Below the pieces are notes generated by a model, which saw nothing but the letters and a program-made list of their open reading frames with translations, had not been told where the DNA came from and did no database searches. A stretch of 64,000 nt of DNA from Plutella xylostella. Taxonomy: Eukaryota; Arthropoda; Insecta; Lepidoptera; Plutellidae. Location: positions 560,501 through 624,500 of the forward strand of contig NC_063999.1 of NCBI RefSeq assembly GCF_932276165.1. Direction: 5' to 3'. The position numbers and the translations under genes are program-made. Below are positions 11,801 through 23,360 of this stretch, in pieces. How positions within the stretch are numbered: position 1 is the first letter of the stretch; the number at the start of each line of letters is the position of its first letter.

Positions 11801-13040
11801 TGAGAACAAATTTTTGCCTTTAACCAAGATCTAACCATTCAGAATGAACTGAATGTTTATTGTGTAAATTGGTATGCCACCAATCCGCACTGGGCCCGCG
11901 TGGTGGACTAGGTCTTCCTTCATTCGAAGGATCCCCGTGCCCCAGCAGTGGGGACGGTGATATAGTTATGCTATTGTAGGTATTTAGATGTATTTGGTTT
12001 TCTTCCATTCCACATCGACACAATTATTCACTCACTAATCCCGCACACATTGCTTCAGTTTAGAGATAATCAACAATACAATAAGTACAAAGCTTAGTGG
12101 AATAAAGGAGAGCGATAAGACACCGTTGTTTCCACACTGAGCAGTTGTTTAGCTCAAACATGTGGTCAGTGATAAGCTGATACCAGCCGAGACCGTGGGA
12201 ATCGAAGGTGGGACCTAGTGGTTTTCGGTACCAAGCCAGCATTCTACATCATCAGCCAGGGTGCACATATCTGAAGCTATCCTGAGTGACGGGTATCAAG
12301 TTTACCTGTATCAGTCACCGACTGGCAACTTATTTTAAATTACAATGTCAAAGTCTAAGTGAAAGTCAAATGGTTTAATCGACGTAACATTTTTTACAAT
12401 TATTTGTCGATAGTCATCTACCACCATTTCACAAAGGCCCCGTCATTAAGGAGGAAAGAAATGGCGAAAGAAACTCCTCGAGCATCTTTTCAACTTTTTG
12501 CTTATATGTATCTATTACAATGTTTACTCTAGTTAGTACAATTTTACTTAAGTAGGTACCTATATCCATTTCATTTTTTCAATAGCCTTAGCTGAGGTGG
12601 ACTAGACCATTATGCGTGTTTGTCGTTTAAATAATCATTTATACTATAATAAGCTTTACTACATAATGTAGCTTTAACATAATTCTTAAATTTTTGCTCA
12701 GTAAGGTTTATTGCTTCATTTGATAATTTATTATAAAAGCGTATACAGTTCCCCATGAATGATGTGTTTGTTTTACTTTAGGTAAGTACTTAAGTATTAG
12801 GTAACTAGTTACATCCACTAGCAATAAAAAAGGTTCCACTTATAAAATGCCGACGCCAAAATTACCCTGTTTTTTTTCAAAAATTCAGGTAAGTAATATT
12901 CAAATGCAACTAACTATACGTAATTATGTATTTTCCCTTTAGGAGTAATTTGTTGATATGTCACTGGAACATTTTCATAGCTCGTGAGTGTATGTTTCAT
13001 GCACGTTACGTATTTAAACGCGGTTTATCACCTGTATTAC
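8891..13040. other. Intergenic, no supported gene
   Basis: I see no conserved coding sequence. The stretch holds a short local duplication around 9,048-9,105 (AACAGCCACTG..TCACACTTTAT twice), two TGACGTCA words (9242, 9976) and one retroposon fragment (11,868-11,965). The open frame at 11,820-12,023 (-) lies across that repeat and is not a gene. Confidence 0.55.
11868..11965 (+). repeat. Lepidopteran dispersed repeat fragment
   Basis: The segment reads CCACCAATCCGCACTGGGCC, then 'cgtggtgg', ending in 'ccccgtgccccagcagtgggg'. The ending resembles the 'gcccagcagtggga' 3' end common to lepidopteran RTE-derived repeats. It is a truncated copy. Confidence 0.5.
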
Positions 13041-13069
13041 TCATTTGGTTTTAATTTTCCCTGTATTTC

Positions 13070-13400
13070 ACCACATGACGAGTGCCCGCAACGTGCCATC
13101 GGTCATCAAATCATCACATTATAATAATCATCATCATATTCATGAATTTCACGATCGTCACCAAGTAAAAAATACCTTTGTTCCCAGCCAGTCACACCTC
13201 AACCAGTCACACTGTTACTCGTTGGGAATTTTATGTTCAAATTTCCCATCAGTCCACACTCTGTTACTCGTTGAAACACCCTTTTCCTTCATTCCCAACG
13301 TGTCACATACAACTGTAACACTGTAACTAGTTGGGAATATGAAAATAAAAATTCCCAACAAGTCACAGTAACTTGTTGGGATTTTCAATGAAGAATTTTC
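13070..13400. repeat. Cluster of TTACTCGTTGGGAA words, copy 1
   Basis: A 330-bp block is built from recurring words in both orientations: GTTACTCGTTGGGAA, ATTCCCAAC, CAGTCACAC and TGTAACACTGTAACTAG. It includes a short hairpin with 11-bp arms (TCCCAACAAGT / ACTTGTTGGGA) near 13,355-13,385. It starts with CATCAT runs and ends in CAATGAAGAATT. A related block lies at 15,640-15,890. It looks like a mobile or satellite sequence; I do not recognise the family. Confidence 0.5.
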
Positions 13401-13424
13401 CACCATAGACAAAAACCGATTATA

Positions 13425-13640
13425 GAATAGAATACACTTTATTTGTACACCCCAAAAGAATAATAAAATATACAAGTTGTAACTTAATTTGGATGCGGAA
13501 AGCTAAAGATCACATCCAGTGGCGTGCTTTGGGAGAGGCCTACGTCCAGCAGTGGACTACTATAGGCAAAAGATGACGAACCTAATTAGGGTACAAAAGG
13601 CGGTCTTATCACTAAAAGCATCTCATCTCTGCCAGACAAC
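13425..13640 (+). repeat. Composite of two retroposon 3' ends
   Basis: The outer part (ATAGAATACACTTTATTTG at its start and 'aaggcggtcttatc.ctaaaagc..agacaacctt' at its end) matches the repeat at 25,620-25,746. It is interrupted by a second piece carrying GAGAGGCCTACGTCCAGCAG plus 'tggactactatagg', the typical 3' end of RTE-clade LINEs (compare 36,336-36,491). One retroposon therefore appears to have inserted into another. Confidence 0.55.
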
Positions 13641-13740
13641 CTTTGGATGGAGGGAATAAGAGATTAAGGTAGATGGCGCTAGTGAAACCTCACCAAGTCT
13701 TTTGAGCCAATACAAGAGTCCAATGGATCTGAATTCCACC

Positions 13741-14961
13741 GGGTACACTACAGAAATCCGAATTACTTTTTTACGAATATGAAAATAACGATTTTCAAAA
13801 TTACGAATTTCATAGTTCCGAATAATTCCCAATCCCGAATTTCAAGTTTCCGAATAACGAAAATCACGAATAGTAAATAAACGAAATTTCAAACAACATA
13901 TTTATTAAAATGACGAAAGTCAATTTTCCGAATATTATTATTTCGATGTTTTAAAAGTACGACGTTTTATTATAACGAATTGTTAAAATTACGAATCCCG
14001 AAGTTTTAATATTCCGAAAATACAAATTCCCGAATGTATCTTAGTTAACAAGAAATAGTTATTAAGAACAGTGTGTTTATTAATAGCATAATCCATGTAG
14101 GTACAATTGAACAATATTTTTTAAGCTATATTATGTGAAACGCTCCGCTCCGCTTCGCTGCGCTCCGCTTTGTTTTTCGATATCTATGTGCACCTAACAC
14201 GCTCCTCCTCGCTTTGCTCGTCGTCGCACCTATCTTTAGATTTAGGCCCTAAGGTTTTTAAGGTTAATCACCGTAAAAATCCGAGCAATTTTATTGCTTT
14301 GCTGTGTTACTTAACAACAAATACTACAAATAGTTTTCTATTTACAATATTTTTACTCTATATTTGAAACGCTCCGCTCCGCTTCGCTGCGCTCCGCTTT
14401 GTTTTTCAATATCTATGTGCACCTAACACGCTCCTCCTCGCTTTGCTCGTCGTCGCACCTATCTTTAGGTTTAGGTCCTAAGGTTTTTAAGGTTAAACAC
14501 CATAAAATTCCGAGCAATTGTTTTGCTCTATATTTGAAACGCTCCGCTCCGCTTCGCTGCGCTCCGCTTTGTTTTTCGATATCTATGTGCACCTAACACG
14601 CTCCTCCTCGCTTTGCTCGTCGTCGCACCTATCTTTAGGTTTTGGGTCTAAGGTTTTTAAGACGTTTACGGTTTTTTTGTCAAAATCACGAATTATCACA
14701 TTTTCGATCGGGATTTGAATTTTTCGTGATTTTAATAAATCGGTATTTTATTTTTCGTATGCTTAAGTAATCGTATTTTTTAACGTTCGTGTATTTGACA
14801 ATCGTAATAACAAATCTTCGTGATTATAATATTCGAAATTATAATTTACGTGATTTTTAGAATTCGGCATTTAAAAAAATCGGTATTGCAATATTTCGTA
14901 AATTACATATTCGGTGTTTTCAAATTCGGAAAAAAGTTTTTCGGAATATTTTGGTGTTCCC
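13741..14961. mobile_element. Foldback (MULE-like) DNA transposon with 10-bp target duplication
   Basis: The element starts GGGTACAC and ends GTGTTCCC (reverse complement GGGAACAC). It is flanked by the identical direct repeat GAATTCCACC at 13,731-13,740 and 14,962-14,971, a convincing target-site duplication. The arms, about 300 bp each, are imperfect inverted repeats: the left is dense in CCGAAT/ACGAAT words, the right in their complements (TTCGG, TTCGT). Between the arms sit three tandem units (14,137-14,665). It encodes no transposase. Long terminal repeats beginning GGG and a 9-11 bp duplication fit Mutator-like foldback elements, but the superfamily is an inference. Confidence 0.72.
14137..14665 (+). 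repeat. Three tandem units inside the foldback element
   Basis: Units begin GAAACGCTCCGCTCCGCTTC at 14,137, 14,366 and 14,536, so spacing is 229 and 170 bp. Each contains CACCTAACACGCTCCTCCTC and CTTTGCTCGTCGTCGCACC, then 'ctatcttta.gttt.gg.c.taaggtttttaa'. The third unit is cut short where the right arm starts. The short frames crossing these units are products of the repeat, not genes. Confidence 0.75.
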
Positions 14962-15520
14962 GAATTCCACCATATGCGATAACTATAATTACTTACTACA
15001 TGGCTGTTATGCAAATTAGTAATATTAAGTTTTAACTAGTTTAAGTTTTCCGAATAAAATAAATAAATAAGTACGTAAGTACTAGATCGGTGTTGGTCCC
15101 CATAATTTTCGCCATTATTTTGAGATCATCTGCATCTTCCGTCTATGTCCGAGGCGCGCCCGCGGTGTAAGCGCCAGATCATCATTAATCTGAGGTAGGT
15201 ACTTCGGAAGTACCTAATTATTTCTTCATGGTGAAGCAGAGCAGATATGAGTCGATAAGTAAATATCAAACTGCCATAAAGTCAACTCCACGCAAAATTT
15301 GGGAACTGAAAGTTTTCATTTTCTCTATTATTTTGTGGCTACTGCTGTACTACCCACCCAGTATCTATCAATCATTCATAGAAAAAAAATGATTGGATTT
15401 TACAATTCGGTTTTGATTTTATAATTTTATTGTTAACTAGTTTGGTTGTTCGAAATAATTATTTCTATTTTCATACTTTTTCAAGAAACGAAAATAAAAA
15501 AAATCGTAATAATAAATACA

Positions 15521-15613
15521 CAGTGTGTTGTTTTTCGGACCCAAACTTTAAGGGTTTCTACGAGTAATATCATCGAGAAAAAACCCCCATCGGGTCCGAA
15601 AAACAACACACTG
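15521..15613. mobile_element. Short inverted-repeat element (MITE-like)
   Basis: Terminal inverted repeats of 22 bp (CAGTGTGTTGTTTTTCGGAC.. and its complement ..GTCCGAAAAACAACACACTG) enclose about 49 bp. Ends beginning CAGT with a TA-rich flank suggest a Tc1/mariner-type MITE, but the flanks (ATACA and TATAA) do not give a clean duplication. Confidence 0.55.
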
Positions 15614-15639
15614 TATAAGTCACAGTACCTATCACTGGT

Positions 15640-15890
15640 TAGGCATCATCATCATTCATCATCACTGAACAAATCTTAACGAGTAACGGGAGAACAGTTG
15701 GGAATTTTCTAGTTTATGTTCCCATCCAGTTACAGCGGCTGGTTTGGAATTCAGAAATAAATCATTCCCAACGAGTAACACTCCCATCGAGTAACACTGT
15801 GACTAGATGGCACACTTTTCATGAAGAATTCCCAACTGTATACAGTGTGACAGGTTTGATGTGTGACTCGATGGGAACATTTATAGGGTG
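15640..15890. repeat. Cluster of GTTGGGAATT words, copy 2
   Basis: This is related to the block at 13,070-13,400. It starts in a CATCATCATCATTCATC run and contains ACAGTTGGGAATTTTCTAG, CATTCCCAACGAGTAACACT, TGAAGAATTCCCAACTG and GTGTGACAGG-type words. The order of words is only partly shared with copy 1, as expected for a fast-evolving word array. Confidence 0.45.
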
Positions 15891-15899
15891 TGATTTGTG

Positions 15900-18800
15900 T
15901 AATAAAGTCGCGGTCCTGAAATACACTAGAGAGCAATGAAAAAGTTCCAGCGACATTAGCACCAAATTACCTATTCCTAAACGGAAGTAAATTTAACAGT
16001 GCATTAGAATACAACCAACTAAAATATATATTGTAAGTATTACGTACATGTTGTAATGTTATTAATTATTTCATTTAATTAAATAATCTTATTGTTCTAA
16101 ATCTAAACATGTTTACTTATTTGTTTTAATTGTTTCAGCCTAGACTTTGTTCCTTGATTTATGAGGAGGTACTTACCTCGAGAGATTCACAGTTGTTGTT
16201 CACAAGTAAGTATTTTTGTATCGAGATACCTGTGGTAGGTATATTATTTTAATTTTCCTAAAATTAATTAAGTATTTTTAAGTAATTTTTGATAAAATTT
16301 AATGATTCTTTCTCGCTCTACTTCTTTATTTACCTACATACACTGAGATACCTACATTTAATCTATCGAATGCCCCGTGAAGTTTCCGCTATCCATCGCG
16401 TGCGGGGCGAGCAGGCGACCAATCAGCGCGCCCGAGATACATCTGAAGATAGCTTTCAACTGTCACTTGTTACGAGCAGGCGCAAGCTGCCATTGGTCAG
16501 CTTGTCAGAGGTCGTGACCCTTGTCTTTAGATGATGATCACCTTTTAAATACAAAACTGCCACTTATTGTAGAGATTTTTAATAAAGCGTTTCTGTTCTG
16601 TTATGAAGAACCTACAAGTACCTACCTAAATACTTTCAGAAAGTATAGTAGTTAATTCAAAAACCGAATATCAAAATGTCATCATAAACACAGTCATCAA
16701 CTCATCACATAGGCTGGCTGAGCTGAACTTAGGGATATGTGTAGGTACCTACAAAGCAGGTTTCACTCGAGGGAACCACAGTGTACAGGAGCTTCACTCC
16801 CCATCAGAATAGAATACAATGATCACTCACTACATACAATAATTTCATCTAAACATTGCCAAAAATGTACTCCGTCAGGACCGTCAGTAGCTGCATCATC
16901 AGCGGGGGGCATCCCTTTTCTCCGTCTTTTCAGATCTGCCACAGAGTAAAAACACTGATTAGATTATGGCATTAGTAATTAGTAGGTATCAAATAAACTA
17001 GGTAACCTAACCAAATCCCCGAGAAATAAATTAAGTACATACGTACATACTTACTTAGTTTTGACAGTATCCAATATCGCCTGACTTAAAAAGTAATAAA
17101 AGGCTTTAATTAACCCTTGATACTGATATAATTAAGTTATGATGTAGGAAACGAAAACTTAGGTAAGTACTGTAGTCTGTAGCTAAGTACTTGACCTTCT
17201 ACAAAAATAATCTTTAGGTGCCTAACTTGCCTAAGTACCTACCTATGTTTGGTTCGGAGAAATACTAATTTTATATGATTTGCTTCATACCAGCGCTCGT
17301 ATGTTATTTATTTAAGTACAAACTTATTATTAGGCTGATAATATTGCGTATAATTTGTTAAAACTTAATTGCTTATGTAACGGATAAAAATCGGCCTGTG
17401 CAATACTGATTTGTAGCTCAAAGGTGGAATTTAAGCGAAGCAACTAACAAGGCAAGTAGAAAGATAGAATAAAGTAAATTATAATAAATAATTAGTGAAC
17501 AGAATCGGCTTCCTTCCGTCAGAACAATGGCGTCCCACGGCGAATGACGAAACACACAGATTACTGCTTTTAACTATTCGATTATACTCTGACCAAATGT
17601 TAGCTTTTGTGGGAGAGAAATGTGAATATATATGTATCTGTGGGATATCGGTAATTCGGTATGTTATCTGTATCTGTTAGGTATAGAGCTTCCACTATGT
17701 TATTGTATTTTTGTCGTTACTCGTTTCCTTATGTCTGGTAAGTAAAGTTGGTTTTCCTTTGCAGGCATCAAATATGTATGGGATTTAGAATGTCAAAGAA
17801 CCAATAATACCTATAATGGACAGAGTATAGGTGTGCGTATGTACATTCGTATATAATAATAAATATAGGAAGGCATCCTAAACGCAGCAAAAATTCACTC
17901 AAACATTTATTAATAAAATATATTTCGGTATAATTCTAAATTAGAATAATCTATGATATCATACCAATATTGAATTTGTTCATTAGCGATCGTGGCGCCG
18001 TGACTGAGGCAGCGTTTTCCCGGTCAGAGTACACAAAGCTGTGAGAGAAATGCGGCTCGCCGGAGAAATGGCTCGCGCAGAAGAAACAACGACGAACTGT
18101 TGCAGAAAACCACACCGACTCACACACTTGATAGTAAGTATCTAACAAGCTATGATGTTAAGCGATAGTTTACAGAAAATAAAAATAAAGCTCAAATTTT
18201 CGCTGTCACATTTTGTTACAATGTTGCCGCCGTGTAAAACAAGGGTATTTAGATACTTACTTATACCTAAGATGTTACTTATACTTAGCTAAGTTTATTT
18301 ACAAGTTTTCAACTTAAAGGTAAGTAATTAAATGCTAAGGTATATGGATACCAAACCTTCGTTTACATGTCCTATCCTTTTCAAAACTACCGAACCGTTA
18401 CTTCCACCACCAAAAGGACATAATCCAAAACGTTTACTCACCCAAAAAAGGCACCACTGTATCGATTTCTAAATTACACACTCGATAAACTCGATAGACA
18501 CTCGAAACAAAAGACGAGATGAGTTGATAGCGCGTGTTCGATGCCACTCGGTCATCGTCATCAGTGTCCCGTCATCGACGCTTCATCGACGAGGCTGCAG
18601 GTGACACGTGCACTAGTTTTTTCTCCTTCAGCCCCCCATGTAGTTCGGCAACTGGTTTTTGAACACAAACGAAATTGACACAGAGTAGGTAACGTCGCCA
18701 TTTTGCTTTTTACGTAAAATTTTGGCACAAAGTACCACCTACCCGACCTACCCTCTTTCTACCACAATAGAAGTTCCGGTTTATGCAGTATTGATTGACA

Positions 18801-19230
18801 TAGTATGGACTTAGAAAATTAAGTGTAAGTCAAAACTGCATAAGTAGTTTTTTATCTTCCTTATTTTTGAGGTTTTTAACCTACCTGGCAAATACAGGCA
18901 TTTATTATTAAACAAAGCTAAAAAATAGAGACCATCAATCGGTTCGACCATCATTTTTTACATTATGTCAAATAAATGAATTTTTATTCCTTTATACTTC
19001 CATGATTTATTATCTAAGTATATTTTTTACCGGCTCTATAATTACCTATATGTATATTAAAATTATTGTTTCTATGGGACGAACCTATGTTTTAACGAAT
19101 ACGATATAAACTATAAAAAGAATCTTCAACGTTAACAATTACAGGTTTTTGCTTCTTATTAACGCCTCAAACACTTTTGGTTGCTACTTACGAAGTTTTT
19201 CCGACGATAACCCCAATTAATTGACGCATC
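15900..19230. other. Intergenic, no supported gene
   Basis: AT-rich sequence with many 'taggtacctac' words typical of Lepidoptera. There is a GC-richer island at 16,370-16,520 with two opposed CCAAT boxes (see findings) and another at 17,990-18,130 ending in a good donor-like GATAGTAAGTAT, either of which could be an untranslated 5' exon. No coding sequence could be assigned. Confidence 0.45.
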
Positions 19231-19419
19231 TACCCTCACCCCCTACTCTATGGTCGGCGCACGCACATGTTTTTCTGCACTAAGTCCGCACGTGCCGCCA
19301 TCTGTCACAGGAAGAGCCGGCGAAGTGGAAGATGGGCTTCATCGGCCGAGGACCGAAACAAAGCGACAGACCGACAGACGAACACAGGTGTGCCGGTCAC
19401 TGGCCGCCAACCAACGCAG

Positions 19420-19477
19420 ATGGACGCTTTTTTGGAAGCTATTCTGCTGGTTTTCGCCATAAGTGATGCAATTAAAA
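19420..19477 (+). CDS. Possible first coding exon of a secreted protein (signal peptide)
   Basis: ATG at 19,420 opens a hydrophobic leader (MDAFLEAILLVFAISDAIK) that ends directly at a strong donor, AAAAGTAAGT, at 19,478. An upstream GC-rich leader with CAGATGG context fits a 5' exon. No downstream exon could be joined with confidence in this window, so the gene cannot be named. A chance ORF is the main alternative. Confidence 0.25.
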
Positions 19478-19483
19478 GTAAGT

Positions 19484-22400
19484 AACTTTAAAGTACGAGT
19501 AGAGGGTCGTTTGCGAGGTATGCTACTGATGGGCGATTTCCAAAGATTAAAATACAGTTTAATCGGATGGTTTTCGAGGAACGCTAAATGGTGGCAGCCT
19601 GGCAACATTGTCAATTCGGTCTTGTGCTCAATGGGAAATTAATCTTAAGGGTTCTTAAGGACCTACCATTCAAGCAGATTCTGCTTAGGTACTCCTACCA
19701 TATTTATCAGGAGGCAATCACTGTAATAAAGTAGTTAGTTTACCATTCAACCTAACACTAACTAACTGCCAGGTTCTATAACTCTATCTATCTATAACTG
19801 ATAGTTACTTTCATACGATTTTGTAACTACCAGTTATGGATAGAAAGAGATATAGAAACTGGCTTACCTGATGTAGGTACCTGCACACGTATTAAGAACA
19901 CTGGTAACTTCGTCAAAGTGCAATCAACTGTACCTTACCAAACACCTGTAAAATAGGCAAGAAGCCTAGAAATTAGTGTTCTTACAGAAGCGACATGCCC
20001 TATATTGGCATTCATACGGTTCCTGAGGCAGGAAGGATTCGCGAGGCAAGGTAATGACAAGTGGGCAGGCATGTAGGCACGCTAATTGTCCATATACTGG
20101 CTACTCCGGCGCTGACCATAAACGAAGCTGGCGTGGGTCGCGTCGCCCCGTCTGTGCCCCCGCCAGCGCCGGGGCCCCTCGCGCCGCCGCCGGCCCCCAC
20201 TGTTCCTCACAGCCGCGGGACTCACGGCGGCTCAGCTTACACTGGACGGTGACAATCGTAGAATTCTCTAACGATTGTCTCGCTCTACACAGCTTGATGT
20301 GTTCATTCAGCTCTACTGACGTCAAGTTTGTTGCTAATTGTCGAAGGGGAAACCGTTTCCTCTCCAGAAATACTAGCCGACCTATTCCTAACACCGCTCT
20401 TATGATTTTAACCATGCCATTTGCAGACGCAGCGAAGCATTCTAAACCTTATTTAAAGCGAATAAAACCTCGGTAAGCTCAAGAATGTAACTGTATTAGG
20501 GTCGAGTCGACTTCTGTGGAGCGAGATATACATTTAACTGTGCGCATTTTTTTACTGGAGCATTCCTAAAACGGTTTTTAATCTACTGAGCGTCTATTTC
20601 GGTCGGCGCTTCCATCGGGAGCGAGTGATAGAGGCTATTCCTGGCTCGGGGCAGGTTTTCGGGGAATGTCAACAAACGGACAAGCGTCATTCAATGAACT
20701 CTCGGCGATGTTGGTGGCTAACCGGTCCGCGCCGCTATTCATAAAAATGAAGCTCCCAGGGACGCTCGGTCGCCATGTCTCGCCACCACTATTTATGTGG
20801 AGCCACTTATCATTATCTTGATTTCGACTGATCCTAACTCTTCTTTCGATATTCTGGTGTCTTTGTTTCACTTTTCCCCGCGCTCGTTGCGTCGATTAAC
20901 AAAGGATTGCACTAACAATTAGTTGTATCTTGAACTAGTTTAGCACAAAGATTGGCAGACATATTGCACAACTTCACGAAAATTATAAGTGTTCGAATAT
21001 CGCGTGGATACCGACGTGGGCTCGACGAGTGACCTCACGTCTCGGGCCATTGCACAAGGAAATCACACTCACACCTAAGACAATATTATATTAGAAGTGC
21101 TATTGTATTGCTTCAATACTACTCTACGTTCTATCATATTAAAATCCAATATTACTGACTTATAGTTCCTACTATTTTGAGCAATTTGGAATCACCATCA
21201 TTAACATTCTCTGAAATTTATAGTTAAAAATAGATTGAAGAAAAAGACAGAAAGTAAGGATTTAGTTTCGTATAATTTTCTTTTAACAAATGATCAATAG
21301 AAAACTGTATAATTAACAATGTAGCGTCTTAACAGATACTTCAAAATTATTAGCGATGTAGGTAATATTTTACAAATACTTTGGAATGTTCATATAAACA
21401 ATCTCATATGCATCAATATACAACATGGACACCACGAGTCACGGCACAAGACTGGAGCTGGAGCCTCAGACGGGGGGAGGGGGCAGGCCTGCTCTCAGTC
21501 AACCGATCAAACCGCCACTGGTTCTGGGATAAAACCACCACCAGGCCTGGCCCCTTCGAACTAAACTGTGACGTCACGGGCACGGGTATTAACTAATTTT
21601 CTATTTTTTTGTGTCCCCCGGGAGCCCCCACATTCTAGAAGACGTACGTAGAGAGATTAGACTTTAGACAAACAGCAAATGGGCGAGAGCTTAAAATAAA
21701 TAAACAAGCAAAAGATGAAAGATTGGAATGTGGAGGCTCTTAGGGACATTTTTACACCATCCAATGTTACATTTCAATATTTTTGTAACATGAAGTAATG
21801 GAGATTCACAGTGAGATTACATGAGTGGTACAAGGGTGGTACATGAGTGGTACAGGGTGGTACATGAGCGGTACAGGTGGACACGAGGCCATGCTTGCAG
21901 CTGAGAGAATGCAATCGTTAACCTGATTTTAGTGAAGCAACTCGGACGGCTGATCATCCAGATTAACTAAATAAAGCAGTCAATAAATAAACGATCATAA
22001 ATATCTAATAAATACCTACACGGGCTATATTTACAAAAAGCCTTCTCAATCAAGGGCACATCCTATCAGCCTTTAACCAAATATAATACAGCACTATACC
22101 CCACTGGGATAACAGGTATAAATTAAAAAATAAAGTAAAGCTGCCGGCTTAACATTTGTGTTACAAAATAATACTGAAATCAGTAAAAAAACTTTCCACA
22201 GATGGAATGTGCAGGTTGTGAGCTGGCTCAAGGCACAGCTCGGGACCAACCAGGGGCTACTCGCACTACAAACATACACAGATATACAAATTCATCACAA
22301 TTCTATTGAAATAGAAAGGAATCCTAATAAATACAATTAACATTGATTCACATTTACTTAACAAATGCAGGGTGGCAATGAGTTACAAGGACTTAGACGG

Positions 22401-22835
22401 AGGCTGAGGCTTCTCTTAACATGGGCTTCATAAACAAACAATAACACGGCTCCGAGGCCGCTGCTGCAGCCCTCGGCCCTCACTCACACATCCTCGGCCG
22501 CCTCCACAACATAACAGACAACACAGCAAGTAGCCACCGGGTACAGGTCGTCGTTCCACACACAGACTACACCAATATGAACAAAATATTACAGATATAT
22601 TCACAAACAAAACACTGGGACGAGTACAACTTTCAGATTTGGATCGACCGGCCAGTCGATTGATTCACCACTAGAAATCTATAGAGGATCAGTATATACA
22701 AAACGAATTCCTTCGAAATAAATTATAAGCTTCATAAAATAATTATCACATAAATTTTTCTTATATCTTCAGCTCGCTCCACATAACTTAACACATAATC
22801 TATCTATATGTACAGCAGAGACAGTCTGTTGGCGG
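19484..22835. other. No supported gene; may include spitz 3' UTR
   Basis: The stretch contains a Pro/Ala-rich GC patch at 20,100-20,260 with short open frames on both strands, two TGACGTCA words (20,317 and 21,569), and a small tandem repeat of GGTACATGAGTGGTACA-like units at 21,826-21,880. The part next to 22,835 lies downstream of spitz on the minus strand and could be its 3' UTR, but I find no clear poly(A) signal. Confidence 0.4.
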
Positions 22836-23360
22836 CTAGCAGGGCGCGGCGGGCGGCGCGGGCGCGGCGCCGCTGAGCGCCACCAGCTGCACGGGCGTCG
22901 CCGGCGCGTCGTCCGCCGCCTTGCCCCGCCGCTGCAGCCGCACCCACGCGCCGAAGCAGACTAGAATGGCGAGGAACACGGCCACCGTGGCGCCGCCCGC
23001 GATGGACGCCGTCTCCATCATGAGGTGGCGGCTGGTCAGCGCGTACGAGTGGTCCAGGTCCTTGAACTCGCAGCGCGGGCCCACGAAGCCGGGCCGGCAC
23101 TCGCAGTTGTAGATGGGGCTGTCCGAGATCACCACGGTGAAGCACACGCCGCCGTTCAGGCAGTAGTACTCCGAGTAGTCCGGCTCGCACTCAAAAGTGG
23201 GGAAGGTGATGTTGAGGCGCGGCTGCGGCTGCGGCTGCGGCGGCGGGCGCGCGCCGGGCCGCGCGGGCCGCGCCGGCCGCTTGGAGATGGAGCTGGAGCA
23301 GGCGCCCGCCAGCGCCCAGGCCGCCGACACCACCGCCCACCACACTACCAACGATTGCAT
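22836..23360 (-). CDS. spi: Spitz-family EGF receptor ligand precursor
   Basis: This is a membrane-tethered TGF-alpha-like ligand of the EGF receptor, released by Rhomboid cleavage in the secretory pathway. The single-exon 174-aa frame has a signal peptide (about 1-20), a Pro/Arg/Gln-rich linker (28-48), and one EGF domain with six cysteines at 58, 67, 73, 86, 88 and 97. The domain carries family signatures LNITFP, YCLNGGVCF and NCECRPGFVGPRCE. The transmembrane segment at about 118-139 begins ETASIAGGA, matching the ASIASGA Rhomboid recognition motif of Drosophila Spitz. The cytoplasmic tail is short and Ala/Pro-rich. The three Drosophila paralogues (Spitz, Keren, Gurken) are not separable here, so the symbol denotes the family. 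GTF2H4 is divergent from it, about 1.1 kb away. Confidence 0.88.
   Translation of the reverse strand: MQSLVVWWAVVSAAWALAGACSSSISKRPARPARPGARPPPQPQPQPRLNITFPTFECEPDYSEYYCLNGGVCFTVVISDSPIYNCECRPGFVGPRCEFKDLDHSYALTSRHLMMETASIAGGATVAVFLAILVCFGAWVRLQRRGKAADDAPATPVQLVALSGAAPAPPAAPC

Noticed and set aside
14170..14718. Serial small frames with repeated MFF.IYVHLTRSSSLCSS starts
   Set aside because: They are translations of the three tandem units of the foldback transposon.
17951..18148. 65-aa minus frame with several His/Cys/Ser residues
   Set aside because: No signal, domain or splice context; no homologue recognised.
20054..20476. Overlapping Pro/Ala-rich frames on both strands
   Set aside because: GC-rich stretch with frames on both strands, no recognised domain, and no convincing splice partners for the exon at 19,420.
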